From positions 55,224-119,223 of IMG/VR virus record IMGVR_UViG_3300032893_000008: a DNA stretch of 64,000 nt. One strand, given 5' to 3'. This document shows positions 30,210 through 39,643 of this stretch, one piece after another. Every line of letters starts with the position of its first letter. The first letter of the stretch is position 1. The notes under the pieces were generated by a model. The model had not been told where the DNA came from, searched no databases, and saw only the letters and a list, made by a program, of their open reading frames with translations. Source of the stretch: a virus. The translations under genes were made by a program, and so were the position numbers.

Positions 30210-33200
30210 TTACGTGACGGTGATATCGGATTCAAGTGCGATCGCTTTTTCGTTGTCGTGAATAACGATACGCTCCGTGGTGGGGGAAGGATAGACCATC
30301 GCTACCGACTGAACGCCAGCGATCTGCTGAATCCGGGAGATGATCTCCGAGATGATGACGTCGTCTCCGACGCCCAAACTAGCGATGTAGCCCAGAATCG
30401 CAGACTTGATCGTCTGGCTTAGGGTATTGGTGGATAGGCCGGTTACAGGTTTGACGGCGACCGAGATTGCCACACGACGAATTTCCGGCGGTAGCGCTTC
30501 GATCTGGACACCAGCGGCCTTAACGCCAGGGAAGTTGACCTGGTCAGGATCGTAGCCGTCCATCACTCGATGAACCCGCTGAAGCAGGCCCGTCCAGTAT
30601 TTGTAGCCGTCAACACCCACCTGATCCGCAATTGGAAATCCCAGTTTGTTCCGGGCGATGAGCTGAGTGCCGTTAGCGGCAGCAAATCGATCAGCATCAT
30701 CCGTTCCGGTGATCCACAGTAGGCTTTCCGTCGGATCGTTGTAGTTGGGGGTAACCATATTTACGGTGCGATAAGTAGAATAGGGCGTTCCCTCCAGGAC
30801 TAGGAAGCTAGCGGCATTGGAGCCAAGCGTGATGCTGGGATTCAACGTTGTAGTCGAATTGGAGACGTAAACGAATTGATCCCCGCTTGTGCTATCCCGC
30901 CCATGGCCCTCGATGGTCCATCGCCCCTGCCAGGGCTGCGGGAACCAGGTGGGCGAAGGAAGTGCCTCGATCGAGACTTGATCGCTAGACATGGCAGAAT
31001 TCGGGCCCCAAAATTGCAAGAGTCCGCCGGCGCCACTGACGACCGTCCGAATCTCGCCCAAGAAATCACCAGAGCCAACAGGGTCATCCACGAGATTGGC
31101 GGGGCCATCATCGATCGCCGCCGAGTTCTCAACAACGAAAGAGGTGTCGTCGACCTCCACTACCCGGAAACGTCCGACGTTGCGGGAATCGAAACCACCG
31201 GAAGAGCCGGAGGCAACATCAACCCAGAAGCCAGGCTTGATGCCACGGGTGGCGAATTTAGGGTCCTTAGTGCCACCACCGAGGTAGCGGAAGCGCGTGA
31301 ATCGAGAATTGAGCTTCTCCACTAGAATGGGCTGAGTGCCATCCGCTCTGAGGTTCGGATGATAGAAGAACGGCGTCTTGGCGACCATATCCGTAGCGCC
31401 AGGGGTGATGCCGACTTCGTTCGTCGCTTCGGGGTTGATGACCGTGATCACGGTCGGCGTTACTGCCGTTACCAAGAACGTCCCGCGGTTAGCGGCCGCG
31501 AAGGCAGTGCCGGATACCTTGAGTTCGTCACCTACCACCGCTGGCGAAAAATCGGAAACGCCGGCGGTGCGTGAATAGGTAGCCGTGCCATCAACGTTGG
31601 CAACAACTGAGAAAGTGCTCGCGCCGACATTCAGAGTCGGACGATCACCCAAAGTCATGCGCTTGTAAGGATTCGTGCCACCCGGGGTTGAGACCGCTAC
31701 GACCGTATTGTAGTCGTAAGTGTTGATTTCTTTTGCCCCAAAACGATTTTCCAGCTTGACAATTTGCCCCCGATGGAATCCATAGCTCGTCGACGCAGGG
31801 AGCGTTACGCGAGTGGAAAGCACATCGATGCCAGCTACTTTCGTAATGGCTGCGGTAATTGCGTTACCGTAACCGCCGGTGACGAAAATCGAACCCGCCG
31901 ATCCCACCTGGAGAGAGGCGATCTGCACTGATTCCGCATCATTGGAACGCTGAATCAGTGCCACTTCGCTGAGGCCCGAAATGGACTTTTTGTTCAGGTG
32001 ATCCACGACGTTCTTAGCGTGCACGGGAATCAGCTTGAAATATTCACCAACCGTAGCATCTTTGTTGGGCGCTGTGCCGAAATCGTAGATCACGCCCCCG
32101 TCCAGGACCTGCTGCTCGGTCAGCTGACGCTTGAGCGTGAAACTGGGCGGTCCGGGACTGGCGAAGGAGTCAATCCAGTTCTCACCATCCACCAGTGAAG
32201 CGTAGACAGCGTTGATGGCGGCATCGTCCCGGCTACTCTTTGCGATAACGCCAGAACCATCGTTGAGCGTGCCAAATGGATCCTGGGTCGTGAGAACGGC
32301 TTCGATGATCGCAGAAGATTGAGGGCCATTGTTTACTGCAGCGACTACGTCTGCAGCGGTATTCTGAGCTAGGGGGTAAATTACCAGGGCACTGGCGATG
32401 CCAAGCGCGAGCGGGCCTTCGTTTACTGGAGATCCGTTATTCAAGATCGTGATAGACGTAGGCGTTACGTTCGTGATGAGGAAGGTTCCGTTGTTGTCAG
32501 GCGAAAAGTTAGCGGAATTGATGGTAGCGATGTCGCCAACAACTACACCAGAAGCTACGAAGTCGGGGGTGACGTCACCGCCACCGGTATTGCCCCAATC
32601 ATAAGTGACAGAAGAGCCGAAGGAAGTGATATTGAACGTCGTGAGCGCTGTCCAAGCGCCGGTGCGAGCGGCGCCGGATCCAAAGGTCACTAGAACAATC
32701 ACATCCACTTCTTCGCTGGAATACGTGCTGACGCTAGTCGAGACGCTCTGACTGGGCGCCGTTGGATAATCGTAACCGATTCCGATGCTATTACCGTTAG
32801 GTCCGAAGGTCGTTGCGTGATAGCAGATAGCGTTCTTGGAGCCGGTTGGGTTGAGAACTTGGTGCGCTCGGAACCAAACCTTGTAGTCAGCGAAGTCGTG
32901 GGTATTCCACACGGAATCGGCGAACGTGGTGACGGTTGCTGCATCCAGATCTTTACCGGAGAACGTAGTGGAGCTGGCGGACGTAGTTTGACCGTTTCGC
33001 ACCAGAGGGATGTTGAAGGTCTTCTCTACTTCATCACCATCCACGACCAGGACGAGATTATCCGACTGGTCAAAATCGAACGGATAGAACTGAGCGTAGA
33101 GATCTCCGACTTCCAGGGGGGCGAGCACTTCTGGCGCCACTACTCGACTAGAGCCCAAGGCGGTATAGACGTTGTCACGTAGGGTCAAAACCGTAGGCGT

Positions 33201-36044
33201 GCCGGGATCTTGGCCCCGGACAAACATCCGGACGGAGTTGTTATTGCTCGGAAGGTGCGAGGAACCGGTGCGGTTGAAGTATTTCACCCACTGGTTGGGC
33301 GTGGACACATCCGACGGCGACGGGTAGCCCACATTACGAGCGGAGTCGGTTAGCGTCAGGAATGGCGCGGCCGCGTCGTTCGTGGTGATCGATCCCTTGC
33401 CGATATCCACCGGGAAGCCAAGCTCGGAAGCAGACTCGACGGCGGCAATGGATGGCGCCTGGTTAGTAGCGGATGCGTTCGAAAAATCAAGACGATCGGT
33501 GGCTGACCACTCTACAGAGACAGGCACCTGGATGGATCCACCAGATGCGTAACGATTGGTGGTAATCATTACGCCTATCGAAGAAGCGGTAGTGATAGCG
33601 GTAGCGGTAGCGCCCGTGATCGCATCGTTTATTTGCTGTGCGGCGGAGGAAATCAACGTGCCGGCATTATCAGCGAAAGCAACCTTCTGCGGAACTACCG
33701 TAGAGCTGAACGCCTGGATGTCGATATTTTCCAGAACGTTGAAGACGGCCACTCCACCGTTGGCGTTCTCGACTTCGAACCACGTGCCGGCGCCACCAAC
33801 ATTAATGACCCGGAAGATACCTTCATTCGCGGCAGCTTGGCGTGCTACGACTACGTAATCGCCAACAACGAGATTGTTGAAGACCTTGTCCGTCGCTGCC
33901 GTGCCGGCAGTATCCGTATAGCGCCAGACGTCGCCAGCGGTGTTGGAAGTTGTGATCTGGGTAACGCCTGGCTTGAGAGGCACTGAACGCACAACGGCCG
34001 TGCCGTCGACGACGATGTAGATGGCCGCTGGTCGTGCACCAGGGCCGGCGGCTAGATTGAAGTTTCCGTCATTGTCAACATCGAGTGCAAGGAGGCTACC
34101 GCGGGTAAGAGCCGTGCCGGCCGAAAGCTTGTCGTTCGCGACGAGAGGCGATGCCAGTTCGATCTGACCAGAAAAGCGGTTCAGGGCGTATTCGGATGCC
34201 TTGCCTACTTGAGCGGTAGTATCCCATCCCTGGGCGGTAGCCAAATTGCCGCCGCCATCTGCTACGGGGATAACGTGAATCTTGGAATCGGGAGAAGTTA
34301 GGATATCCGACGTCAGGACAAGCCGATCGCCATCCGCAGCGAATTTCGCACCGCTAATCGCTTGATTCAGGACAGTAACCCACTGGGCGACCGAAGCAGT
34401 ATTGATTGTAACGCCCAGGTCCAAGAAGGACTCGACGTCCGTGAGGGTGACGTAGGAAGCGCCGTTGAAAGACACTTCCAGGGAGTTCGTGCCGACACGG
34501 ATCCAGAGACGAGGCTTGCCGTTTACGTCAACCGTAAGCACCGAAGGATCCGTAATGCCGGACCACGTATCGATATCGCCCGTTTCAGAGCGAGCTGTAG
34601 CGCCGTCCTTGGACAGGAGGACATCGTTGAGGTAGAGTTTGAGGGTGTCGGCCTCGTCTGTCGGGAAGCTAAGGATGTCATTCGCCCCACCGACGACCAC
34701 CTGGATACTCTCGTCCTCTTTGCCGGCCGGGAAGATAACCACCTGGCTCTGGCCATTCGCAGTGCGCGCACTGATGACTGCGGACTTGGAGTTGATCGCT
34801 TCAGCAACCTCGATCGCGGTCGCTGCAGACGGCACGCTAAAATCCGCCGAATCAAGCGCTACAGTCGTAGCAATGCCATTTACCTTGACAGTAAGGATGC
34901 CACCGGTCGTAAAGTCGAACGGCTGGGACTTAGTGCTCGTAACCTGGGCCCGGATAACAGGGTAGTTACCGAGCTGAAAGAAGGTTTCAGTCCCTGCGGC
35001 CGCATCGATGAGGCTTTCTTCACCGGTGCCGGCGTAGGACGGCTCGAAACCAGTGCCGTCATCAACGAAGAGCTGTCCGTAGTCACCCGGTTTAGTAGGT
35101 TGCACCAGACTGGCAGAAACGACGCGCTTGTTGTCATCCGGATCAAAAAGTCCGAGGATTGCCGACAGAATCGAGTTAGGCGTGCCTTTGGAAAGCCCCT
35201 GGACATGGTCTTTGATACGTTGCCGGAGGGCGTCATCGGTCTCAACATCCTTGGCGTTATTGAACTTCGCGGCGTTAGTAACGGTAGCGCCAGCGAAAGG
35301 GATGCTAGAGAACTGACTAATGTAGCCGAGTGGTGCGTTACCGGTCGTGCCGGGGACGTCGCACTGCACCAAGATGTTGTCAAGGTGGTCTTCACCGTCA
35401 AGGAGGACTGCATCCACCTGGGTAGTGAACGACACAGCTGGACTGGAGTTGCTGGCTGGAATCTGCACCTTGGAGCCGCGGGGAACGGTCCGGTTACCCC
35501 CCTGGGCCTTGATCACGGTCTCATTGACGTTGTGGTTATTCGCCAGAGGGGCGGTCAAGGTGATCGTGCTGAAAGCTGCCCCCGGAGCCACGGAGGCAAT
35601 GGTGAACGGCCCCTCAGCATTGTTGGTGCCGCGGCCGATGTAGATCTGGTTGCCGTTAGCGAAACCAGTGGTGGAGTTGACTTTCAGGACTAGATCGCCG
35701 GCGATCGGCGGGTTAGAGCCGACGTAGACATTCGTGAACACCTTCGTGAAGGAAGAGTCACTTACCCGAATAAATCCACTGGCATTTGTGGCCGGCTGGG
35801 GGGCATCATCCAGGCCGAACTGGTGCGCGACCTTTACCAGGTCTGTCCCGGTGGCGAAGTCGACGGAAGCGTCGTCCAGGAGCTGAACGAGAGCAGCCAT
35901 CTGCTCGTAGTCGTTCTGGGCCGCCGCTTCGAGCATCGTTAGGATGACCGAGCCTTTGTGCATGTCGTTCACGCCGGTGATAGCCATCACCTTGCGGATC
36001 ATTGCACCGAGAAGTTCGCTGTAGGATTTGACCTGGACCGCCAT
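30210..36044 (-). CDS. Giant baseplate J-like wedge protein with large insertion
   Basis: 1944 residues, several times longer than P2 gpJ or T4 gp6. The first about 330 residues are a baseplate-J core (SYSELLGAMIRKVMAIT, TVPRGSKVQIP, TDDALRQRIKDHVQGLSKGT), and the last about 80 are a matching gpJ C-terminus (TLSQTIKSAILGYIASLGVGDDVIISEII, IAGVQSVAMVYPSP). Between them lie about 1500 residues of beta-rich repeats, including at least four copies of a module with consensus GD.L.I..GTFLVT.VT...I.V.N. The insert is probably exposed on the baseplate and may bind receptor or stabilise wedges. ATG start 7 bases after TACAAT. Confidence 0.82.
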   Translation of the reverse strand: MAVQVKSYSELLGAMIRKVMAITGVNDMHKGSVILTMLEAAAQNDYEQMAALVQLLDDASVDFATGTDLVKVAHQFGLDDAPQPATNASGFIRVSDSSFTKVFTNVYVGSNPPIAGDLVLKVNSTTGFANGNQIYIGRGTNNAEGPFTIASVAPGAAFSTITLTAPLANNHNVNETVIKAQGGNRTVPRGSKVQIPASNSSPAVSFTTQVDAVLLDGEDHLDNILVQCDVPGTTGNAPLGYISQFSSIPFAGATVTNAAKFNNAKDVETDDALRQRIKDHVQGLSKGTPNSILSAILGLFDPDDNKRVVSASLVQPTKPGDYGQLFVDDGTGFEPSYAGTGEESLIDAAAGTETFFQLGNYPVIRAQVTSTKSQPFDFTTGGILTVKVNGIATTVALDSADFSVPSAATAIEVAEAINSKSAVISARTANGQSQVVIFPAGKEDESIQVVVGGANDILSFPTDEADTLKLYLNDVLLSKDGATARSETGDIDTWSGITDPSVLTVDVNGKPRLWIRVGTNSLEVSFNGASYVTLTDVESFLDLGVTINTASVAQWVTVLNQAISGAKFAADGDRLVLTSDILTSPDSKIHVIPVADGGGNLATAQGWDTTAQVGKASEYALNRFSGQIELASPLVANDKLSAGTALTRGSLLALDVDNDGNFNLAAGPGARPAAIYIVVDGTAVVRSVPLKPGVTQITTSNTAGDVWRYTDTAGTAATDKVFNNLVVGDYVVVARQAAANEGIFRVINVGGAGTWFEVENANGGVAVFNVLENIDIQAFSSTVVPQKVAFADNAGTLISSAAQQINDAITGATATAITTASSIGVMITTNRYASGGSIQVPVSVEWSATDRLDFSNASATNQAPSIAAVESASELGFPVDIGKGSITTNDAAAPFLTLTDSARNVGYPSPSDVSTPNQWVKYFNRTGSSHLPSNNNSVRMFVRGQDPGTPTVLTLRDNVYTALGSSRVVAPEVLAPLEVGDLYAQFYPFDFDQSDNLVLVVDGDEVEKTFNIPLVRNGQTTSASSTTFSGKDLDAATVTTFADSVWNTHDFADYKVWFRAHQVLNPTGSKNAICYHATTFGPNGNSIGIGYDYPTAPSQSVSTSVSTYSSEEVDVIVLVTFGSGAARTGAWTALTTFNITSFGSSVTYDWGNTGGGDVTPDFVASGVVVGDIATINSANFSPDNNGTFLITNVTPTSITILNNGSPVNEGPLALGIASALVIYPLAQNTAADVVAAVNNGPQSSAIIEAVLTTQDPFGTLNDGSGVIAKSSRDDAAINAVYASLVDGENWIDSFASPGPPSFTLKRQLTEQQVLDGGVIYDFGTAPNKDATVGEYFKLIPVHAKNVVDHLNKKSISGLSEVALIQRSNDAESVQIASLQVGSAGSIFVTGGYGNAITAAITKVAGIDVLSTRVTLPASTSYGFHRGQIVKLENRFGAKEINTYDYNTVVAVSTPGGTNPYKRMTLGDRPTLNVGASTFSVVANVDGTATYSRTAGVSDFSPAVVGDELKVSGTAFAAANRGTFLVTAVTPTVITVINPEATNEVGITPGATDMVAKTPFFYHPNLRADGTQPILVEKLNSRFTRFRYLGGGTKDPKFATRGIKPGFWVDVASGSSGGFDSRNVGRFRVVEVDDTSFVVENSAAIDDGPANLVDDPVGSGDFLGEIRTVVSGAGGLLQFWGPNSAMSSDQVSIEALPSPTWFPQPWQGRWTIEGHGRDSTSGDQFVYVSNSTTTLNPSITLGSNAASFLVLEGTPYSTYRTVNMVTPNYNDPTESLLWITGTDDADRFAAANGTQLIARNKLGFPIADQVGVDGYKYWTGLLQRVHRVMDGYDPDQVNFPGVKAAGVQIEALPPEIRRVAISVAVKPVTGLSTNTLSQTIKSAILGYIASLGVGDDVIISEIISRIQQIAGVQSVAMVYPSPTTERIVIHDNEKAIALESDITVT

Positions 36045-36049
36045 GACCG

Positions 36050-38521
36050 TTATTGTAGCGTAAACGAGAGGGGAATGATGTCCGAACCGCTCGCAACCTT
36101 CACGGTCATGTTCAGGCGGACTGCATCAGCATCGAAAGTGATGGTCATGCTCGGGATTGATTCGAATCGATCGTCCGAAAGGATCGAGTTCTCGATGATC
36201 GACCGGATCGTGTTCCCGGATCGTTCAACCGTCCCGACTTGCAACCCAAGCCCCTTATCCTGGTGATGCAGCAATGACCCCTTTTCGATCGTAAGTCCTA
36301 GTTTTACCGCTTGAATTGCGTTCGTCACTCCCGTAGCGAGCTGGAAGTCACCAGAGGCGCTCAGGGCGATGTCGAAATTCGGTGTCAAGAGAAGATCCAC
36401 CCCCATGGCTTTCTGTTGACGATTGAGCCGCTGGGTCGCCGGGATGACGCGAGTATCCGGAACGGCATCCCCTGGTCGTTTGCCGGGCGTCGGAATCACG
36501 ATCATTTTCGAGGAGTTAACGGTGTTGGGCGCATACCCCTTTGCTTTGGCATTCTTACTGACCGTGTAATTCCCGAGATCGGGATTCCCGTCCACCTGGA
36601 TCGACCAAGATCCCGACGGGAGCTTGCGAATCCCAGTAACATATCGATGAGAAGCCGGCATCGTCAGGGACGAGATGAAAATTTCCTGTCCGACGAAAAA
36701 CTGGCCGGCATTTGCTACCAGGAAACTGTTGCCAGAACCACTGGAGGAGAGGAAGACTTCGAAGCCAGTCTCGTCGATGTAGGGCGGCTGCAGGCCATTC
36801 GCGATCGCGATTTCCAGCCAGCGGTCCGGGCTGCCGAGGTAGGTAGCAGCCAGACTTTCCAGAGTGCCACCGGCCGGGAAGGGCACCGGGAACCCTGTGC
36901 TAGAGGAAATGATGGAGACGTCAGGGTTGTTAGCATTGGACTGTGCCCGAAGGAATGGATCGCTCGTCCTGACGCCAGCGAGATCCCGCGTGGCCGAAAG
37001 GGTGTCGGTGACCGCCACCAGGGAGGAAAGCTGCTGGAGCGTCAGGTAGTCTTCGGGCTCCGGATCACGAAGCTTTGGTCCCGGGGTGCGGCCACTGATT
37101 GCGTCGACCGTGGCGTCGTTGAGTCCCAGGAAGTCCGAGAACGCATCCCGGGCGGCTTCAAATCGAGCGCGCATCGCATCCAGGTCGCCAACAGTAAGTT
37201 GTGACGCTTTCGTGAGAGCATTCGAAACTACGGCCTGTTCGTCCGCAGACAAGTGAATCCGGGAGATCGGAATCTGACCCAAAAGATCGACCATACGCAA
37301 ACGCTGTTCCAGGGTGCGTAGCGGATTGGAGAAGTCTCGCGCCTGTTGATTGGCGTAGTTGTTGGAGTTCGGGTCGCCCGCTACCGGCTGTCTCGTGGGG
37401 TTCGTAGCGTCGCTGACGCTCGTAGTCAAGACTCCGATCAGCGTAGGATCTCCTGTAGCTTCTGCAAGCTGCAGGAGGGAATCCCTCAGCTCATTGCCCT
37501 TGAGGGCCACTAGCCCCGTGGGCCCGTCGATATCCGCCCAGGACTGGATCACGCCATTGATGCCTTTGATCAACAGAGTGGCGGAGTTGACGGCGCCGAT
37601 GAGGTTGTCGAAGTCTGCGATCGCACTTCGAAGAACGTCCTGCGCGGCCGCGATCGTAGATCGCGCCGCCAAGAGAGCGTTCATTGCTTTCGTCAGTTCG
37701 CTCGGCGAAGGAGAGCCGCTGAAGCCCGTAGCCGATACGCCCCTCAGACCCTGCGAATGAGCGAGATCCCACGCCTTCAGGCTGATGCGGTAGCGGGTAA
37801 TGTGCGGATCGTTGGCGTCTTTGGTGGTGTCGAACGTCTGGGGTGTGACGCCGTAGTTAACGCCATTTTTGCGATCCAGAAAGACCAGGCGAGCTAGGCG
37901 TGAATCAACATCCCCGTCAACGCTACGCTTCATCTCCGCATAAGCAACGAGGTAGTTCAGGAAATCATTGATCTTTTTGTGACCAAGTTCCTCTAGGTCC
38001 GCGTTTGCGATACCGCTTAGTAGTTCTGGCGACAGCCCCGGGATCTGTGCGCCCGCGCGAATGGTAGTTCCGAGGGCGCCGAGGGTGTTGACGAGCGCGC
38101 TCGATGCCGAAAGGAGTCCGGGGTAGCTGAATTGATTCTGCGGAGACAAAGACCGGAGGTCCTGGTTCGTTACCACTTGGGAAGAGAGGACTTTAGCCTT
38201 CCGGGCGGATACGCCGAAGGTGCCGCTGATTGCGATTTGACGGAAAACTACGCCATTATTCTCCTCCACGATTCCGTCGGAAGAGGCCGTATTGGATATG
38301 GCAAACGGAATAGAAACCTGGACCGACTGCGGATTGACCGGGAGAACAAATTCAGAAAAATCAGGATGTTCGTTGGTAATGTCTATTTCGCCGGTCTCTG
38401 GGTCAGCCATGACGACCTTAAACGAATAGAGCCCGCCGGCGTTCAGATCCCAAGTGTCCGTCGGAGCTGAATACAGCTTCCGCGGTAGTTTCTCGGGTGA
38501 CGTGAACTTAGCGACCGACAT
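36050..38521 (-). CDS. Baseplate protein: LysM-like domain plus gp25-like wedge domain
   Basis: 823 residues. The N-terminal part (residues about 1-250) is a beta-rich tail domain; a helical middle follows (about 280-520); residues about 555-610 contain a LysM-like stretch (PAGGTLESLAATYLGSPDRWLEIAIANGL..PYID); the C-terminal about 120 residues (FDIALSASGDFQLATGVTNAIQAVKLGLTIEKGSLLHH) match gp25/gpW wedge proteins. The fusion therefore combines a tail-hub peptidoglycan/neighbour-binding module with the wedge that nucleates sheath assembly. The start lies 6 bases after TAAAAT at 38533-38528. Confidence 0.78.
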   Translation of the reverse strand: MSVAKFTSPEKLPRKLYSAPTDTWDLNAGGLYSFKVVMADPETGEIDITNEHPDFSEFVLPVNPQSVQVSIPFAISNTASSDGIVEENNGVVFRQIAISGTFGVSARKAKVLSSQVVTNQDLRSLSPQNQFSYPGLLSASSALVNTLGALGTTIRAGAQIPGLSPELLSGIANADLEELGHKKINDFLNYLVAYAEMKRSVDGDVDSRLARLVFLDRKNGVNYGVTPQTFDTTKDANDPHITRYRISLKAWDLAHSQGLRGVSATGFSGSPSPSELTKAMNALLAARSTIAAAQDVLRSAIADFDNLIGAVNSATLLIKGINGVIQSWADIDGPTGLVALKGNELRDSLLQLAEATGDPTLIGVLTTSVSDATNPTRQPVAGDPNSNNYANQQARDFSNPLRTLEQRLRMVDLLGQIPISRIHLSADEQAVVSNALTKASQLTVGDLDAMRARFEAARDAFSDFLGLNDATVDAISGRTPGPKLRDPEPEDYLTLQQLSSLVAVTDTLSATRDLAGVRTSDPFLRAQSNANNPDVSIISSSTGFPVPFPAGGTLESLAATYLGSPDRWLEIAIANGLQPPYIDETGFEVFLSSSGSGNSFLVANAGQFFVGQEIFISSLTMPASHRYVTGIRKLPSGSWSIQVDGNPDLGNYTVSKNAKAKGYAPNTVNSSKMIVIPTPGKRPGDAVPDTRVIPATQRLNRQQKAMGVDLLLTPNFDIALSASGDFQLATGVTNAIQAVKLGLTIEKGSLLHHQDKGLGLQVGTVERSGNTIRSIIENSILSDDRFESIPSMTITFDADAVRLNMTVKVASGSDIIPLSFTLQ
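36052..36057 (-). promoter_or_regulatory. Leaderless promoter, baseplate J
   Basis: GC-TACAAT on the minus strand, 7 bases before the ATG at 36044, inside the end of the upstream gene. Confidence 0.5.
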
Positions 38522-38527
38522 ACGGTA

Positions 38528-38533
38528 ATTTTA
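38528..38533 (-). promoter_or_regulatory. Leaderless promoter, LysM-gp25 baseplate gene
   Basis: GGGG-TAAAAT on the minus strand, 6 bases before the ATG at 38521. Confidence 0.6.
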
Positions 38534-38542
38534 CCCCGAGGG

Positions 38543-39643
38543 TTACGGACCCTTCTCAGTGAACGCTTTCTGGGAGAAGAGAGTGGGCACCTGGGTAGCG
38601 GCAGTTGTGCAGGCCAGGGCGGCAGCCACGAAGCCTGGCTTAAGAACCCCCAAAGGGGCTCCTACCGAAACAGCAGCTAGCGCCTGGAAAGCAGCCCCGA
38701 GGCTGTTGAGGAACGTAGTCAAGAAGATAGAGAGCTGATTTCCCAACACCAGCGGTTCCTTGCAGTTCGGGCCGCCCACAAGAATTGGGGAATGCGCCTC
38801 CTGGAGGATCACCTTACCGTTAGCCCGGATCCGGATGGTTTTGTCGCTACGGGCGATGATGATTGAGTCGGGATCCGATTGCCCATCCGCGAGGGTAATC
38901 GTGCTGTCGTCCGGAGAGATCGTGATGTGCTGGTCCAAGCGGTCGATAACGGTTATGCGACCAGTCTTGTCGAACTTGAGGATCGAGCCGGCTTTTGGGT
39001 TCGTCAGGTTGCCTTTGGCATCCTTAACCCCTTGCATCATCACCGTGAATTCACCGTCCTTGTTGATGTTCCAGCGGAGGCCGTTGAATTCGCCCAGGAG
39101 TCGCTGGCCATCTTCCTGCTTCGCGCCAGGGAGGAGGGTAGGGAGTTTCTTCATGTCCGCATCACGAGTGCCGGAGTTGCCGGCGCCCTTGAATTCTGGG
39201 ACTGGCGAAGAGGCGATCTTGGATTTCAGGTCAGGATGCTGAACGCACGCCACGATGACCGGCTGGTCTTTGCGGCCGTTCAGACATGCCACCAACACCC
39301 AAGCGCCCACTTGGATGTCTGCGTTCTTCCGAAAGATCGCTTTCGGATCGGCATTGGTGTTCAGAACGGTTTCCTGGAAGTTGTTCGTCGATCCAAAAGG
39401 ATCGATCGCACGCACGTTCCGGTAGGTGACGAGAGCACGCCGGCTCTCGCTCACGACAACATCGTATTCGACGTGCTGCCCGGAAAGATTGCCGGGGGGA
39501 GTTTCATCCACGTAATGAATCTTGACGATCTGCCCGATCTGCAGTGACGTCATCGTGCGCTGGCTTACGTCAGCACTGCCTTTCACCGAGACCCGTAGAT
39601 TCGAGTCTACGACAGTGCCATCTTCAAGAAATCCACCACCCAT
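38543..39643 (-). CDS. Baseplate spike protein (gp5/gp45/VgrG-like)
   Basis: A 366-residue protein. An OB-fold-like N-terminal part (IGQIVKIHYVDE, GAWVLVACLNGRKDQPVIVAC; about 30-150) is followed by short beta-strand repeats (GEFTVMMQG, SILKFDKTGRITVID, HITISPDDSTITLADG, IIARSDKTIRIRANGKVIL) typical of the needle-like beta-prism of contractile-tail spikes, then a small helical C-terminus. It probably forms the trimeric membrane-piercing tip under the hub encoded by the next upstream gene, whose stop it overlaps. Confidence 0.75.
   Translation of the reverse strand: MGGGFLEDGTVVDSNLRVSVKGSADVSQRTMTSLQIGQIVKIHYVDETPPGNLSGQHVEYDVVVSESRRALVTYRNVRAIDPFGSTNNFQETVLNTNADPKAIFRKNADIQVGAWVLVACLNGRKDQPVIVACVQHPDLKSKIASSPVPEFKGAGNSGTRDADMKKLPTLLPGAKQEDGQRLLGEFNGLRWNINKDGEFTVMMQGVKDAKGNLTNPKAGSILKFDKTGRITVIDRLDQHITISPDDSTITLADGQSDPDSIIIARSDKTIRIRANGKVILQEAHSPILVGGPNCKEPLVLGNQLSIFLTTFLNSLGAAFQALAAVSVGAPLGVLKPGFVAAALACTTAATQVPTLFSQKAFTEKGP

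Noticed and set aside
34362-35693. A 443-codon plus-strand frame opposite the baseplate J gene
   Set aside because: Shadow of the real coding strand; biased composition and no upstream signal.
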